NCBI GenBank assembly: GCA_026991575.1
Contig: JALXBF010000100.1
Span: forward strand, 1 to 56,916
DNA from: Planctomycetota bacterium
GTDB lineage: Bacteria; Planctomycetota; Planctomycetia; JALXBF01
DNA: 56,916 bases
Reading direction: 5' to 3'
Shown here: in pieces, positions 17,632 through 27,178 of the stretch
Position numbering within the stretch: the stretch's first letter is position 1
Layout: each line of letters opens with the position of its first letter
Translations under genes and position numbers: made by a program
The notes under the pieces: model-generated
Seen by the model: only the letters and a program-made list of their open reading frames with translations
Told to the model about the DNA's origin: nothing
Database searches by the model: none

Positions 17632-18094
17632 GGCGTGCGTCCTCCAGCCAGCCATTGGCCCGAAGAAACTCCTCGGCCCAGCGATAGTGGTCCAGCAGGC
17701 CATCGGTGGGCCGTCCCAGTAGCCGATACGCGGCATAGAGCGCCTCAACGGAGGCGAGACCGCCAGCGGGTTCCTCGAACAGCTTAGATCGGCGCGGGTA
17801 TGCGGTGCGCAGCCCGGGAAGAGATCGGGGCGGCACCGAGGCAAAGTGCTTTTCCATCTGCTCGGCGTACCGCCACGTACCGTCCAGCAGCAAGAGTCCG
17901 CATTGAGCATCTCGCTCGGTCAGCGGCGGACCGTGCACGCTGAGGCGCACGTAGCCGGGCAGCTCCAGCGATAGATCAGGCCGGAAACGCACGAAGACCA
18001 GATCTGGTCGACCACGCAGAGGCCAAAGGCTGCACTTGCGCCGGTTTTCCTTCGGATGCACCACAATGTAGGTTGGCGGGTAGGATGTGCTCAT
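17621..18094 (-). CDS. DTW/Tsr3-like (TDD superfamily) protein
   Basis: A 157-residue protein resembling the TDD superfamily (Tsr3, DTWD1/2), which transfer an aminocarboxypropyl group from S-adenosylmethionine to uridine in RNA. Visible are an early H-P-x-E (residues 13-16), LLLDGTW (68-74) in place of DTW, PRSLPGLR, a PRRS segment (100-103) and LASVEALYAAYRLLG (113-127). The N-terminal zinc ribbon of DTW proteins is absent; the C-terminal WAEEFLRANGWL is Tsr3-like. The RNA target is not known, and the bacterial role (tRNA acp3U or 16S rRNA) can only be guessed. It precedes the ferritin-like/VIT1 gene with an 11-base overlap. Confidence 0.65.
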   Translation of the reverse strand: MSTSYPPTYIVVHPKENRRKCSLWPLRGRPDLVFVRFRPDLSLELPGYVRLSVHGPPLTERDAQCGLLLLDGTWRYAEQMEKHFASVPPRSLPGLRTAYPRRSKLFEEPAGGLASVEALYAAYRLLGRPTDGLLDHYRWAEEFLRANGWLEDARRGD

Positions 18095-18178
18095 CGCCGT
18101 CGAGCCTGTTGCTTCCCGGCCTGGCCAGCCGCGTGTTTGTTAACTTTATGAGGACTCACCCAGCTGGAGGAGGCAACG

Positions 18179-19057
18179 ATGGCATTTGCGGAGGTCCGAT
18201 GGGGCGACCTCGTGGCAATCGTCGGTGATAACGCCGCCAGCGGCGAGCACCGGGCAGGCTACAACGGCCTCTGGCGCCTGCAACACCGGGGCATGTCCCG
18301 ATCGCTGTTCGTGCCGACATACGCCGGACTGAATCACGAACACATCTTCGACGGCGTGCAGAACCATCGCCACGAGGTATTCTTCGAACCGCGGGTGGCC
18401 CCTATGGAACTGCGCCGACTCGCGGAAAACACCTGGCAACTGCACCAGCCGCCCACCCCGACCTTTCATCTGGAAAGCTGGACGGTGTTCCGGTTCACGC
18501 CCCCGTATTACGTCGACATGAGTTACCGCTGCAGCCCCAGGCAGCACGTGTTCCGTAACGGTTACATCGGGCTGTTCTGGGCCAGCTACATCAATGCTCC
18601 GGAAGACAAGAGCATGTACTTCCTGGGCACGTATGGCACCGGGGGGCCAGTCCAATGGGTGCAACTCTGCACGCAGGCCCACAACGACGAAAGCACCGTG
18701 CTCCACCACTCGGACCGACTGCAGCTGACGTTCGCGCCGGATTATCGTGACGCCCTGTTCCGGTACTACTCGCGGCTGCGGTATCAGGAGCCGTTCTTCT
18801 ACGGCCGCTTTGAGGAGTTCACGGTGATCTACATGTTCGACCGGACCGCAGGCATCCGCTTCACCCACTCGCCCACCGGCGGCGGCTATAACCGCAGCCA
18901 TCGCACCAGCAATCCGGCCTGGGACTTCCAGTTCATCGTGCCGTCGTATGACGTGAACCGGACTTACGGCTTCCGCATGCGGCTGGCCGTACTCCCCCGT
19001 TGTGACCGAAGCCGTGTGCTGGAAGAATACACGCGTTGGCGCGCCCAGCTTCGCTAG
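18179..19057 (+). CDS. Conserved-looking hypothetical protein (292 aa)
   Basis: The protein begins with a strong ribosome site (GGAGGAGG, 6 bases before the ATG). No signal peptide or membrane segment is visible. It is rich in aromatic residues, with stretches such as HHEVFFEPR-like and WTVFRFTPPYYVDMSYR that look like beta-strands of a jelly-roll or sugar-binding fold; this is an impression only. I do not recognise the family. It heads a compact operon with a DUF997-like membrane protein and a sodium:solute symporter, so it might act on the compound the symporter imports. Confidence 0.75.
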   Translation: MAFAEVRWGDLVAIVGDNAASGEHRAGYNGLWRLQHRGMSRSLFVPTYAGLNHEHIFDGVQNHRHEVFFEPRVAPMELRRLAENTWQLHQPPTPTFHLESWTVFRFTPPYYVDMSYRCSPRQHVFRNGYIGLFWASYINAPEDKSMYFLGTYGTGGPVQWVQLCTQAHNDESTVLHHSDRLQLTFAPDYRDALFRYYSRLRYQEPFFYGRFEEFTVIYMFDRTAGIRFTHSPTGGGYNRSHRTSNPAWDFQFIVPSYDVNRTYGFRMRLAVLPRCDRSRVLEEYTRWRAQLR

Positions 19058-19083
19058 CCGTAGGCGCCGTCGAGGAGGCAGCG

Positions 19084-19425
19084 ATGTCGCAGCGCGATTC
19101 ATACCGCGAGCGGTGGCGTCGGTATCGCCGATCGCTGGTGGAAATGTGGCTTGTGCTGGGCCTTTGGGCCGCGGCCGGTCTGTACGCCGTGCCCGTGTCG
19201 TTCTGGCTCGGCCACGGCAAGCGGCCCGAGGAGATCACGTACCCGTTCGGTCTGGGCATCCCGGACTGGGCCTTCTGGGGTGTCTTTGTTCCCTGGGCCG
19301 TCTGCAACGTGATCACCCTCGTGCTTTGCTTCGGTGTTATTGAGGACGTGCCGCTGTCGGAGGTCCGCCCGGTTCGGCCGCCCAAGCAGGGTGATTCCCA
19401 CCGGGATCAGCACTCGGCCAGCTAG
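19084..19425 (+). CDS. DUF997-like small membrane protein
   Basis: The 113-residue protein has two predicted membrane helices (about residues 19-41 and 61-87, LVLGLWAAAGLYAVPVSFWL and AFWGVFVPWAVCNVITLVL), with a basic N-terminus and a polar C-terminal tail. This is the arrangement of DUF997/YhdT proteins, which are encoded next to PanF-type sodium:solute symporters (as yhdT-panF in Escherichia coli) and may be an accessory subunit. The ATG at 19084 has GGAGG a few bases before it; the frame is open 48 bases upstream. The symporter gene follows after 15 bases. Confidence 0.8.
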   Translation: MSQRDSYRERWRRYRRSLVEMWLVLGLWAAAGLYAVPVSFWLGHGKRPEEITYPFGLGIPDWAFWGVFVPWAVCNVITLVLCFGVIEDVPLSEVRPVRPPKQGDSHRDQHSAS

Positions 19426-19440
19426 GAGGACAAGCTACTC

Positions 19441-21084
19441 ATGCCCCTCGACGACGTGGCACTGCTTGTGTCGTTCGCCTTCTACCTGGCACTGGTGTTT
19501 CTGCTGGCCATCGCCTCACACCGGCTGCTGCAGCGGAAGGAGTTCCTGGGGGAGTACTTTTTGGGCAGTCGCGGTCTGGGCGTGTGGGCGTTTGCGTTCA
19601 CGTTTGCGGCAACCAGTGCTTCGGGCGGCAGCTTCATGGGATTCCCCTCGTTGATCTACCGCAATGGCTGGGTGCTGGCACTGTGGATCGGCAGCTACAT
19701 GGTTGTACCGGTGTGCACGATCGGGTTGTTAGCGAAACGGATCAACGAACTGGGCCGGCGTCTGGAGGCCATCACGATTCCGGACCTGCTTCGTGAGCGG
19801 TTTCAGAGCCCGGCTCTCGGCGTAGCCGGCGGACTGATCACCTTGCTGTTCGTCGCCTTCAACCTTGTGGCGCAGTTCAAGGCGGGGGGGCTGGTGCTGA
19901 AGACGTTGCTCGAAACGGTGCCCGGCTACGGCCAGCTCGTCAACGCGTCGCTGGGCTGGCTCGGCGAGCTGTTCCCGCGGCACGCGCCGGAGCTGGGTCC
20001 CGCTTACTGGGGCGGGCTGCTGGTCTTTTCGCTCATGGTCATCGGCTACACGACCTATGGCGGCTTCCGCGCCGTGGTCTGGACGGACGTCCTGCAAGGG
20101 GTCGCCATGGGTGCCGGCGTGCTGATCCTGTTGCCGTTGGCATTGATCAAGGCCGGGGGCTTGACGGCGGCTACCGCCCAGGTGGCGGCACAGGATCCGA
20201 GCCTGGTGAGCCTGCCCGGCCCCGGTGAGTTCCTGGCGTTTCCGGTGGCGGTTTCTTTCTGGGTGATGTGGGCCATCAGCGGCACGGGTCAGCCGGGCAC
20301 GATGGTCCGACTGATGGCATTCCGAGACAGCAGGACGATGCGCTACGGCATCTTCACGGTCATGGTCTACTACTCCTGCATCTACCTACCCCTGGTCGTG
20401 ATCTTCGTATGTGCTCGTGCCATCGTACCGCTCGGCACCGTCCCAGAGGACCAGATCATGCCGTACATGGCGCGCACGGTTGCACCTGGCTGGCTTGCGG
20501 GCATCTTAATCGCGGCCCCGTTCGCTGCCGTCATGAGCACAGTCGACAGCTTCCTGCTGCTGACCAGCTCTGCCATCGTCCGCGATCTTGTGCAAAAGGT
20601 GCTCAAACCGGACGTGTCCCCGCGCACGGTCAAGGCACTCAGCTACGGCGCGACCGGCCTGATCGGCCTGGCCGCAATGCTGGTGGCCATCGATCCGCCG
20701 CAATTCTTGCAGGACATCATCGTCTTTACCGGATCCGGTCTGGCCTCCTGCTTCCTGATGCCGGTTCTGCTGGGCCTGTACTGGCGCCGTGCCACGGCCA
20801 TCGGTGCATTGGCCGCCATGCTCGGTGGCACGGCCACTCACCTGGCCATGTACCTGCCGGCGTGGATCGACCGTTACCTGGGCGAGGGTCGGGGGGGCAA
20901 CATCGTGCCGCTGCGGCCACTGGGACTGGACGCCGTCGTGTGGGGGCTGCTGGCATCGCTGCTGCTGGGTGTCATCGTCAGCCTCCTGACGCACCCGCCG
21001 CAGCGGTGGCTGATCCGGGAACTGTTCGGTGACCCTCACGAAGCGGAACCCCCGACCGGTGCCGAAGCTCCGCCGAAGAGGTGA
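19441..21084 (+). CDS. Sodium:solute symporter family protein (PanF-like)
   Basis: A 547-residue inner-membrane transporter of the SSS family, with about 13 helices. The family patterns include FAFTFAATSASGGSFMGFP in helix 2, GGFRAVVWTDVLQGVAMG, GQPGTMVRLMAFRD and APFAAVMSTVDSFLLLTSSAI. The Ser/Thr pair and AVMSTVDS region form the Na+ binding site in known members. The closest named type is pantothenate permease (PanF), supported by the adjacent DUF997-like gene, but substrate assignment from sequence is not certain. GGAGG lies about 12 bases before the ATG. The gene ends 27 bases from the convergent secretin gene with no visible terminator. Confidence 0.9.
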   Translation: MPLDDVALLVSFAFYLALVFLLAIASHRLLQRKEFLGEYFLGSRGLGVWAFAFTFAATSASGGSFMGFPSLIYRNGWVLALWIGSYMVVPVCTIGLLAKRINELGRRLEAITIPDLLRERFQSPALGVAGGLITLLFVAFNLVAQFKAGGLVLKTLLETVPGYGQLVNASLGWLGELFPRHAPELGPAYWGGLLVFSLMVIGYTTYGGFRAVVWTDVLQGVAMGAGVLILLPLALIKAGGLTAATAQVAAQDPSLVSLPGPGEFLAFPVAVSFWVMWAISGTGQPGTMVRLMAFRDSRTMRYGIFTVMVYYSCIYLPLVVIFVCARAIVPLGTVPEDQIMPYMARTVAPGWLAGILIAAPFAAVMSTVDSFLLLTSSAIVRDLVQKVLKPDVSPRTVKALSYGATGLIGLAAMLVAIDPPQFLQDIIVFTGSGLASCFLMPVLLGLYWRRATAIGALAAMLGGTATHLAMYLPAWIDRYLGEGRGGNIVPLRPLGLDAVVWGLLASLLLGVIVSLLTHPPQRWLIRELFGDPHEAEPPTGAEAPPKR

Positions 21085-21111
21085 TGTGACCGCCGCTGTG
21101 GGGAGTGTGGC

Positions 21112-23889
21112 TCATGGCTGCGGTTGCGGTGCGGGCGGCTGCGTCTGGGGCAGCTCTGGCATGGGGTCGGGCTGCTCGGGGGCTCCAATCGAGACCGGTC
21201 CTTCAGCTGGCTCCTCCATCGGCAACGGAACCACACCCGTCTCCTGAAGTTCACTGATGTGTTCCAGCACCCACTGGGTACGCTGCGCTTCGATCATCTT
21301 CAGCTGCTCGGCCTCCTCAACACCACGGACGATATGCGGGGTGAGAATGATCAGCAGCTCGCGCTTACGCTGCTGATGCTGCGTGAAGCGGAACAGCTTG
21401 CCCAGGTAGGGCAGGTCGCCCAGCCAGGGAATCTTGCGCACCGTCTCCTGGTCGCGCTTCTGGATTAACCCACCGATGACGATCGTCTGGCCGTCCATGA
21501 CGCTGACGACCGATTCGGCCGTCGTCGTATCGATCCGCGGCGCCTGCTGCGGGATCGTGCCGGTGGGCGTTACGACGGTCTGAACGGTAACCAGCTCCCG
21601 CAACTCGGACACCGTCGGCACCACCCGCATGACGATACGGCCGTCGGGATTGATGATCGGTGTGACCTCAAGGAAGACGCCGATGTCCTGGAACTGAACG
21701 CTGGCGGTGGTCGTCGTCTGCGTCCCAGTTACCTCCGAGACAAACGGAAACTGTTCGCCGACCAGGATACGTGCGCCGGTGCCGTCGAGCGTCATGATCT
21801 GGGGCCGGCTGATTACCTCCAGGCGGCCCTGGCCTTCCAGAGCGCGTAACAGGGCAGCTACCGAGCGTGAGCTGGCGGTTAGCAGCAGGCCCGAGGCGCC
21901 GCCGAGCTCGCTCAGCGAACTGACGCGACCGACGACAAAGTTAGCGAGGGCCTGGCCAGCAACATCCGCGCTGTTGGCCACAGCAGACGCGGAGGCCGAG
22001 TTGCCCAGCGAACCGACCTGCCCGCCCGGCCCGCTGTTGAACAGGAATCCCTGGCCGTCGACGAACACCCCGTTCTCGATCTCACTGCGCTGGAACAACC
22101 GGGTGTCCTGCAGTCCCCACTCGATGCCAAACTCAAACGCGTCCGTGACGTCGAGCTGGGCAATCATGACCTGGATCATCACCTGCGGCTGCAGCGCGTC
22201 CATCTTCTGGATCATCTCCATCACCTCGTCGATGTAACGAGGCGATGCGCTGATGAGCAACATGTTGTTGACCGGCAGCCCCGTGGTAGCGTCCTGAAGT
22301 GGCACCGCCACGACCTCTTGTTCGAGTCGCTGGTACGGGCCGATGAGCTGCTGCTGGCCCACAAGCTGCGCCTGCTGGAATTCGATCTGCCGCTTCAGGT
22401 TGTAGAAGTTGTTCAGAGCGGTGGCCACGTCGGTGGCCCGTACGTTCTTGAGCCGCACGACTCGATTGATCCGCGCCCGCATGTCCACGGTATCCAGCCG
22501 GCGGATGACCGCCTCGATGACATCGACCGCACTCTGTGGCCCCGAGACAAGGAGCGCATTGGTGCGGGCGTCGACCGCGACGCGGACCGCCACCGGGGGG
22601 TTCTCACCCGGAGCCACCGCAATTGGCCGTTGCAGTTGGCCCGCCTGAGCCTGCAAGGCGGCAGCACCACCAAGTGCACCGGCCGAGGCGGCCACCTCGA
22701 TGTCGAACAGCTCTGCCAGCGTCTGCCGCAGATTGGTCGCGTCCGAGTTTTGCAAGAAGAACACCTTGGTGACCGCCTCGATCGTGGGGGGTCGGTCGAG
22801 CTCACGGATGATCGCCGCCAGAAGTTCCATGCTGCTGGACGGGGCAGACACCAGAACACTATTGGTTCGCACTTGCGGCGTGATCCGAATCTCGTCCAGA
22901 ATGCCGGAGTCGATGACCTGCTCCTTGCCGTCCGTTTGGACGAAACGGAGCACCGCGAACCGGCGGGCAATCTGCACCTCGCCGCCCGCGGTCGTCACCG
23001 GCTGGGCTCCGGGCACGGCTGGTGCCGCCGGAGCCGCTGGCGCGGCGGCTGCCTGCAGGGCGCTGTTGAGAATGTCGGCCACTTCCTGGGCCGATGCGTT
23101 CCGCAGCTGGAACACCCGCACCTCGTTGACAACCGGCGCGCGATCCACGTCAAGTCGCTTGATCAGGTCGGCGATCTCCTCCATCAGGTACGGGCTTGCC
23201 TGGACGATCAGCTTATTGGAACGCTCGTCAGCGGTGACCGTTAACCGCTGCGGTCCGGCACCGGCTTGCCCGGTCTGTCCCGGGGCAGCCTGAGCTTGCT
23301 GGCCGTAGAGCTGCTGGATGATGTCTCGGACCTGAGTCGCCGAAGCACGATGTAGCTGGAAGACGCGCACGAACGGTTCGACCGTAGCAGTAACCTCCTC
23401 GATTCGCTGGATCAGCTCAACCAGGTTCTCGATCTCCTCGGGCGACCCGCGCAGGATGATGACACCCGCCTCGTCAATCGCTTCAACTTCGACTCCGGAA
23501 CCGAACGAGGGGGCTTCGGCCTGCGTCCTGCCTTGCAGCGTCGCGCCGGGCCGAGGTCCCGGCGCAGGCTGCTGAGTCTGCTGACCGGCGCCGCCGGCTT
23601 GGCCTGCAGGCTGCTGGGGACCAAGCAGCCCGACACGCGCCACGGCCTTGCGCTCGGGTGCCTGGGCACCGGAGCGAGGCGCGGGGCGGGCGGCCGCGGC
23701 ACGTTGGCTTTGTTGAATCAGGCGGGCAGCACGTTGCGACGGCGCCAGCAGGACCGCGGCTCGCCGCGCAGAACCCGCCCCAGACTGCTCCGCACGCTGC
23801 ATCTGAGCAGCTGCGTCCGTCCATAGACCGGCCAGGAGCGTGAGTCCGACTACGAACTGAGAGCGCCAGCTATACACCATCTGCTCCAC
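21112..23889 (-). CDS. gspD: Type II secretion secretin (outer-membrane pore)
   Basis: A 925-residue secretin that would form the outer-membrane channel of the type II secretion system. The N-terminal signal (residues 1-28) is followed by a Gln/Ala-rich linker to about residue 135, then four or five N1-type modules (VEPFVRVFQLHRASATQVRDI, NEVRVFQLRNASAQEVADIL, VTKVFFLQNSDATNLRQTL, INRVVRLKNVRATDVATAL). Residues about 570-855 form the secretin pore domain, with ARILVGEQFPFVSEV and VMDGQTIVIGGLIQK, ending LIILTPHIVRG. No N0 (STN) domain is seen, and there is no lipobox. It is not in the T2SS operon, which lies 15 kb away. The start is GTG at 23889; an ATG at 23880 is also possible. Confidence 0.93.
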   Translation of the reverse strand: MEQMVYSWRSQFVVGLTLLAGLWTDAAAQMQRAEQSGAGSARRAAVLLAPSQRAARLIQQSQRAAAARPAPRSGAQAPERKAVARVGLLGPQQPAGQAGGAGQQTQQPAPGPRPGATLQGRTQAEAPSFGSGVEVEAIDEAGVIILRGSPEEIENLVELIQRIEEVTATVEPFVRVFQLHRASATQVRDIIQQLYGQQAQAAPGQTGQAGAGPQRLTVTADERSNKLIVQASPYLMEEIADLIKRLDVDRAPVVNEVRVFQLRNASAQEVADILNSALQAAAAPAAPAAPAVPGAQPVTTAGGEVQIARRFAVLRFVQTDGKEQVIDSGILDEIRITPQVRTNSVLVSAPSSSMELLAAIIRELDRPPTIEAVTKVFFLQNSDATNLRQTLAELFDIEVAASAGALGGAAALQAQAGQLQRPIAVAPGENPPVAVRVAVDARTNALLVSGPQSAVDVIEAVIRRLDTVDMRARINRVVRLKNVRATDVATALNNFYNLKRQIEFQQAQLVGQQQLIGPYQRLEQEVVAVPLQDATTGLPVNNMLLISASPRYIDEVMEMIQKMDALQPQVMIQVMIAQLDVTDAFEFGIEWGLQDTRLFQRSEIENGVFVDGQGFLFNSGPGGQVGSLGNSASASAVANSADVAGQALANFVVGRVSSLSELGGASGLLLTASSRSVAALLRALEGQGRLEVISRPQIMTLDGTGARILVGEQFPFVSEVTGTQTTTTASVQFQDIGVFLEVTPIINPDGRIVMRVVPTVSELRELVTVQTVVTPTGTIPQQAPRIDTTTAESVVSVMDGQTIVIGGLIQKRDQETVRKIPWLGDLPYLGKLFRFTQHQQRKRELLIILTPHIVRGVEEAEQLKMIEAQRTQWVLEHISELQETGVVPLPMEEPAEGPVSIGAPEQPDPMPELPQTQPPAPQPQP

Positions 23890-24083
23890 CCGACTGAGCG
23901 CTTAACCTCCACGCACGCCGACAGCTTGCAGTACCCCCGACGCACCGGACCGTTGAGGACGGACGTGACAGCAGGAGGATAAGACCGCGCACTAGCGACA
24001 CGTTCCGACTCTACCGGTTGTATCGACCGTAACGGGAGCGGAGTACACCGTTTCTTGAAGAGCGTGTCAGTCCGCGCGCTGGC

Positions 24084-26678
24084 TCACGAGTGACGGGCCG
24101 CCTGGAGGCCGCGCAAGGTCGCAAGCAACTCATGACGGATACGTTGTAACCGGGCGGCGTCTCGCGGTGGTTCGCCGGACGGCTCGACCACGTAGAAGAC
24201 GTCTACGACTCGCTCACCGTAGGCCGCGATCTTGGCATAGATGATCTCCAGACCTAGAGCGTAGATCGTCCTGGAAAGCCGATACAGCACGCCCGGTGCG
24301 TCCTGAAAGAAGACATCGATCACTGTGTGCTCGGGCGACACGGTCGTGTCGATGCGGACCTCTGGGTCGAAGACGGCCGCGGCGCTCCGGCGGCGCATCA
24401 CAAGCGGGGCGTTCTTCAGGAGTCGCTCCGGGTCGGACGCCTCATGGATTGCCGCCAACACGGCACCGCGAACCCGACGTTGACGCACCGGCGTAACGTC
24501 CTCCACAAGGTCATAGACCGTGAACCGATCCACGACGCTACCATCTGGAAGCGTGGTAATGCGTGCGTCGATCACCGACGTGCCCGCCACGTACAGACCG
24601 GTGACGATGTCGGCAAAGAGGCGTGGTCGGTTGTACGCGTAGACGGTGACCCGATGCAACCGAGGCCGCACCGCTTCAACCAACACCTCGACCGACCGCC
24701 GTGACAACTGGCCGAGCCGCACGTAATCCTCCAGCACGTTCTCGGGCGTGGTCCCCAGTAGGTATGACGGCGGCAAGCTGGCCACCCACTGCACGAACTT
24801 CTCACCACGATCGCGGCCGAGGGCCAGGAGCTCCTGACGCCGCCGCTGCACCAGCCCGGACATGGTCAGCTCGTCGGCAAGCAGGGCACGTAGCCGCCGG
24901 TAGGTCTGCTCCAGCAGGGCCATCTTCCACTCGGTCATCCGACCCGGGCCGGCGGCGCGAATGTCACAGACGGTCAGCACGTAGAGCAGGTCCAGCCGCT
25001 CGGCCGTTCCAACCTTTCGCGCGACATCGGCCAACGTCGCCGGATGCTCAATGTCCCGGCGAAAGGCCGTCTGGGACAGCAGCAAGTGATGTGTGACCAG
25101 GAACACCAGGAGCTCGGTCTCATGGGGACCCAACTGGAAACGGTGTGCGATGCCCCGGGCAATGTCGCCTCCAACGACGCAGTGCTCATCACGATAGCCT
25201 TTGCCCAGGTCATGGATGAGCAGCGCCAGGTGTAAGAGCTGCTTGTGTGGCAGTGCCCGGTAGACGTCGGCCACTGTAGACTGCTCGTTGGCCAGAGCCG
25301 CTGCCTGCTCCACTGCCACGATGCTGTGCTCGTCGACTGTGTACTCGTGGTACTCGGTAAAGTGCACAAGCCCACGGACGTGCTCCCACTCGGGCATCAG
25401 CCGCGACAGAACCCCGGTCGCGTTGGCCAGGCGGAGCAGCGTCCCCAACGCGCGGTTACCGCGTAACAGGGCCCAGAACGCGCGCCGGCCAGGCAGTCGG
25501 TCGGTGTCAGGCAATGTCGGTGCGCGGAGCAGTTCGCGCAGCAGCTCAGCCCCGAGCTCCAGCCGCTGCTCGGCGGCCAGCCTCAGCAGCTCCACCTGCG
25601 CGGTCAGGTCGGCCCGAGCCTGGCGGAGCGCGGCAGGGTGCGTGGGGACCAGCAGGTTGCGGTACACGCCGAGCGGTAGCTCGACAGCCGGCAGCGGCCG
25701 CACGGCCGACTGGGTTGGGGCTGCCAGGAACGCTGCCACCCGACGCACAACGTTTGCAACCTGATGCATCGACCGGTATACGGCGCGCATCAGCTTCTCA
25801 ACCCCCCGGCTCTGGGCGCTGTCGCGGTAGCCGAGCCGTTCGGCAATGGCCACCTGGACATCGCGGTCGAGTCGGTTGGTCGCCGATCCCCGCAGCAGAT
25901 GCAGCCACCAGCGCAGCGACCACAGGAGGCGTTCGGCTTCGCCGAGTGCCAGCGCATCCTCTTGCACGAACACCTGTTCGTCCAGTGCCTGGGCCAACGG
26001 CGTACCGTGCACGAGGGTGCGGAACCAGCCAATGCGGTGAACGTCGCGTAGGCCGCCGGCCCCTTCCTTCAAGTCGGGCACCAGGATGTGCACCGGGGGA
26101 TAGCTCGGTCGGTTGAGGACCTCTTGTGCAAGCCGGTACAGCTGCTGCCGGATCCACCGCTTGCCCGGCCAACGGCCGATGCGGCCACGGAGGCGCGCGA
26201 ACAGCGAGCGGTCGCCGTGGAGATACCTGGCCGACAGCACGTTTGTCAGGCAGGACAGATCGGCGCGGGCCATACGCTCGCAGTCGCGCACCGTCCTTGT
26301 CGCCACGCCGACGCTGAGCCCATTGTCCCAGAGCGTCGGCACCAGGGCCCGCGCAAGCTGCTCGGCCCGCCGCCTGCCGGCGTAGCCGTGGAGCAAGAGG
26401 AGATCAACGTCAGAGCCGGGCGCAAGCTGGCACCGTCCAAAGCCGCCCACGGCCACCAGAGCAACCCCCCGCCAGTCCTCCAACAGCCTGCGTGCCTCGG
26501 CCACAATGTGTTCGTCGGCACGCTGTGCCAGTGCCCGGGCCAGCTCCAGGCCGCACTGCCCGTCGGCCAAACGCGGCGCTAGCGATATGCAGAACCTCTC
26601 CCATGGCCGGCCCGCTTTCGCATGCAAGCCGATCGGTGTGAGGGGGCCCGTTGCGTTTCGGTGCGCGCTACAGCTCAT
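24084..26678 (-). CDS. glnD: Bifunctional uridylyltransferase/uridylyl-removing enzyme
   Basis: GlnD senses glutamine and adds or removes UMP on the PII protein, controlling nitrogen assimilation in the cytoplasm. The 864 residues show a nucleotidyltransferase motif GGFGRCQLAPGSDVDLL (about 78-93), a central helical region, an HD domain for UMP removal (LLIHDLGKGYRDEH, near residue 487), and two ACT domains at the C-terminus (about 676-760 and 780-860, VTVYAYNRPRLFADIVTG and VIDVFFQDAPGVLYRLSR) that bind glutamine. It lies after glnB on the same strand and is separated from it by a 161-base stretch with a perfect hairpin; PII Tyr51 (glnB entry) is its likely target. Confidence 0.96.
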   Translation of the reverse strand: MSCSAHRNATGPLTPIGLHAKAGRPWERFCISLAPRLADGQCGLELARALAQRADEHIVAEARRLLEDWRGVALVAVGGFGRCQLAPGSDVDLLLLHGYAGRRRAEQLARALVPTLWDNGLSVGVATRTVRDCERMARADLSCLTNVLSARYLHGDRSLFARLRGRIGRWPGKRWIRQQLYRLAQEVLNRPSYPPVHILVPDLKEGAGGLRDVHRIGWFRTLVHGTPLAQALDEQVFVQEDALALGEAERLLWSLRWWLHLLRGSATNRLDRDVQVAIAERLGYRDSAQSRGVEKLMRAVYRSMHQVANVVRRVAAFLAAPTQSAVRPLPAVELPLGVYRNLLVPTHPAALRQARADLTAQVELLRLAAEQRLELGAELLRELLRAPTLPDTDRLPGRRAFWALLRGNRALGTLLRLANATGVLSRLMPEWEHVRGLVHFTEYHEYTVDEHSIVAVEQAAALANEQSTVADVYRALPHKQLLHLALLIHDLGKGYRDEHCVVGGDIARGIAHRFQLGPHETELLVFLVTHHLLLSQTAFRRDIEHPATLADVARKVGTAERLDLLYVLTVCDIRAAGPGRMTEWKMALLEQTYRRLRALLADELTMSGLVQRRRQELLALGRDRGEKFVQWVASLPPSYLLGTTPENVLEDYVRLGQLSRRSVEVLVEAVRPRLHRVTVYAYNRPRLFADIVTGLYVAGTSVIDARITTLPDGSVVDRFTVYDLVEDVTPVRQRRVRGAVLAAIHEASDPERLLKNAPLVMRRRSAAAVFDPEVRIDTTVSPEHTVIDVFFQDAPGVLYRLSRTIYALGLEIIYAKIAAYGERVVDVFYVVEPSGEPPRDAARLQRIRHELLATLRGLQAARHS

Positions 26679-26776
26679 GTGGGTCGGTTACCGGTGGCGC
26701 GGCGACCACACGGTGGTGGCTCGAGCGGCCATCGGGCTCTCCGTCTGTACAGCGGCCGTTGGCTATGCAGGCGCAA

Positions 26777-26812
26777 CGGGACACGAATGACGCAACGGCC
26801 ATTCGTGTCCCG
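26777..26812 (-). repeat. Perfect 13-bp hairpin between glnB and glnD
   Basis: CGGGACACGAATG (26777-26789) pairs perfectly with CATTCGTGTCCCG (26800-26812) around a 10-base loop. On the coding (minus) strand it starts 28 bases after the glnB stop and ends 98 bases before glnD. There is no T-run after it, so it is more likely a processing or stabilising stem, or a partial terminator, than a full terminator. Confidence 0.8.
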
Positions 26813-26839
26813 AGCAAGCACGGGAAGGATCTGGTGGGC

Positions 26840-27178
26840 CTAGAGGGCGGTCGGGCCACGCTCCCCGGTCCGGATCCGCACGGCCTCGTCCAGCGTGGTC
26901 ACGAAGATCTTGCCATCGCCGATCTGGCCGGTCCGCGCCGCGCTCAGGAGCGTCTCAATCACATCGTCCAGCAGTTCGTCCGGGATAGCCACCTCGATCT
27001 TGAGCTTCGGCACGAAGTCCACAATGTACTCCGCGCCCCGGTACTGCTCCTTGTGCCCTTTCTGGCGGCCAAACCCCTTGACCTCAGTGACCGTCATCCC
27101 CTGGACACCGACCCGCTGCAACGCCTCTTTGACATCGTCGAGTTTGTAGTGCCGGATGATCGCTTCCACTTTCTTCAT
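26840..27178 (-). CDS. glnB: Nitrogen regulatory protein PII
   Basis: PII binds ATP, ADP and 2-oxoglutarate and regulates glutamine synthetase, transcription and ammonium uptake. From the ATG at 27178 it has exactly 112 residues, the standard PII length; a GTG at 27187 is also in frame, but GGAG lies at a good distance for the ATG. The T-loop carries Tyr51 ([10 protein letters not shown]), the uridylylation site used by GlnD, and the C-terminal signature [18 protein letters not shown] is intact. A short stem (CGTGG-AGTGA-CCACG, 27179-27193) covers its ribosome site. The gene lies between amtB and glnD in one operon. Confidence 0.97.
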   Translation of the reverse strand: MKKVEAIIRHYKLDDVKEALQRVGVQGMTVTEVKGFGRQKGHKEQYRGAEYIVDFVPKLKIEVAIPDELLDDVIETLLSAARTGQIGDGKIFVTTLDEAVRIRTGERGPTAL

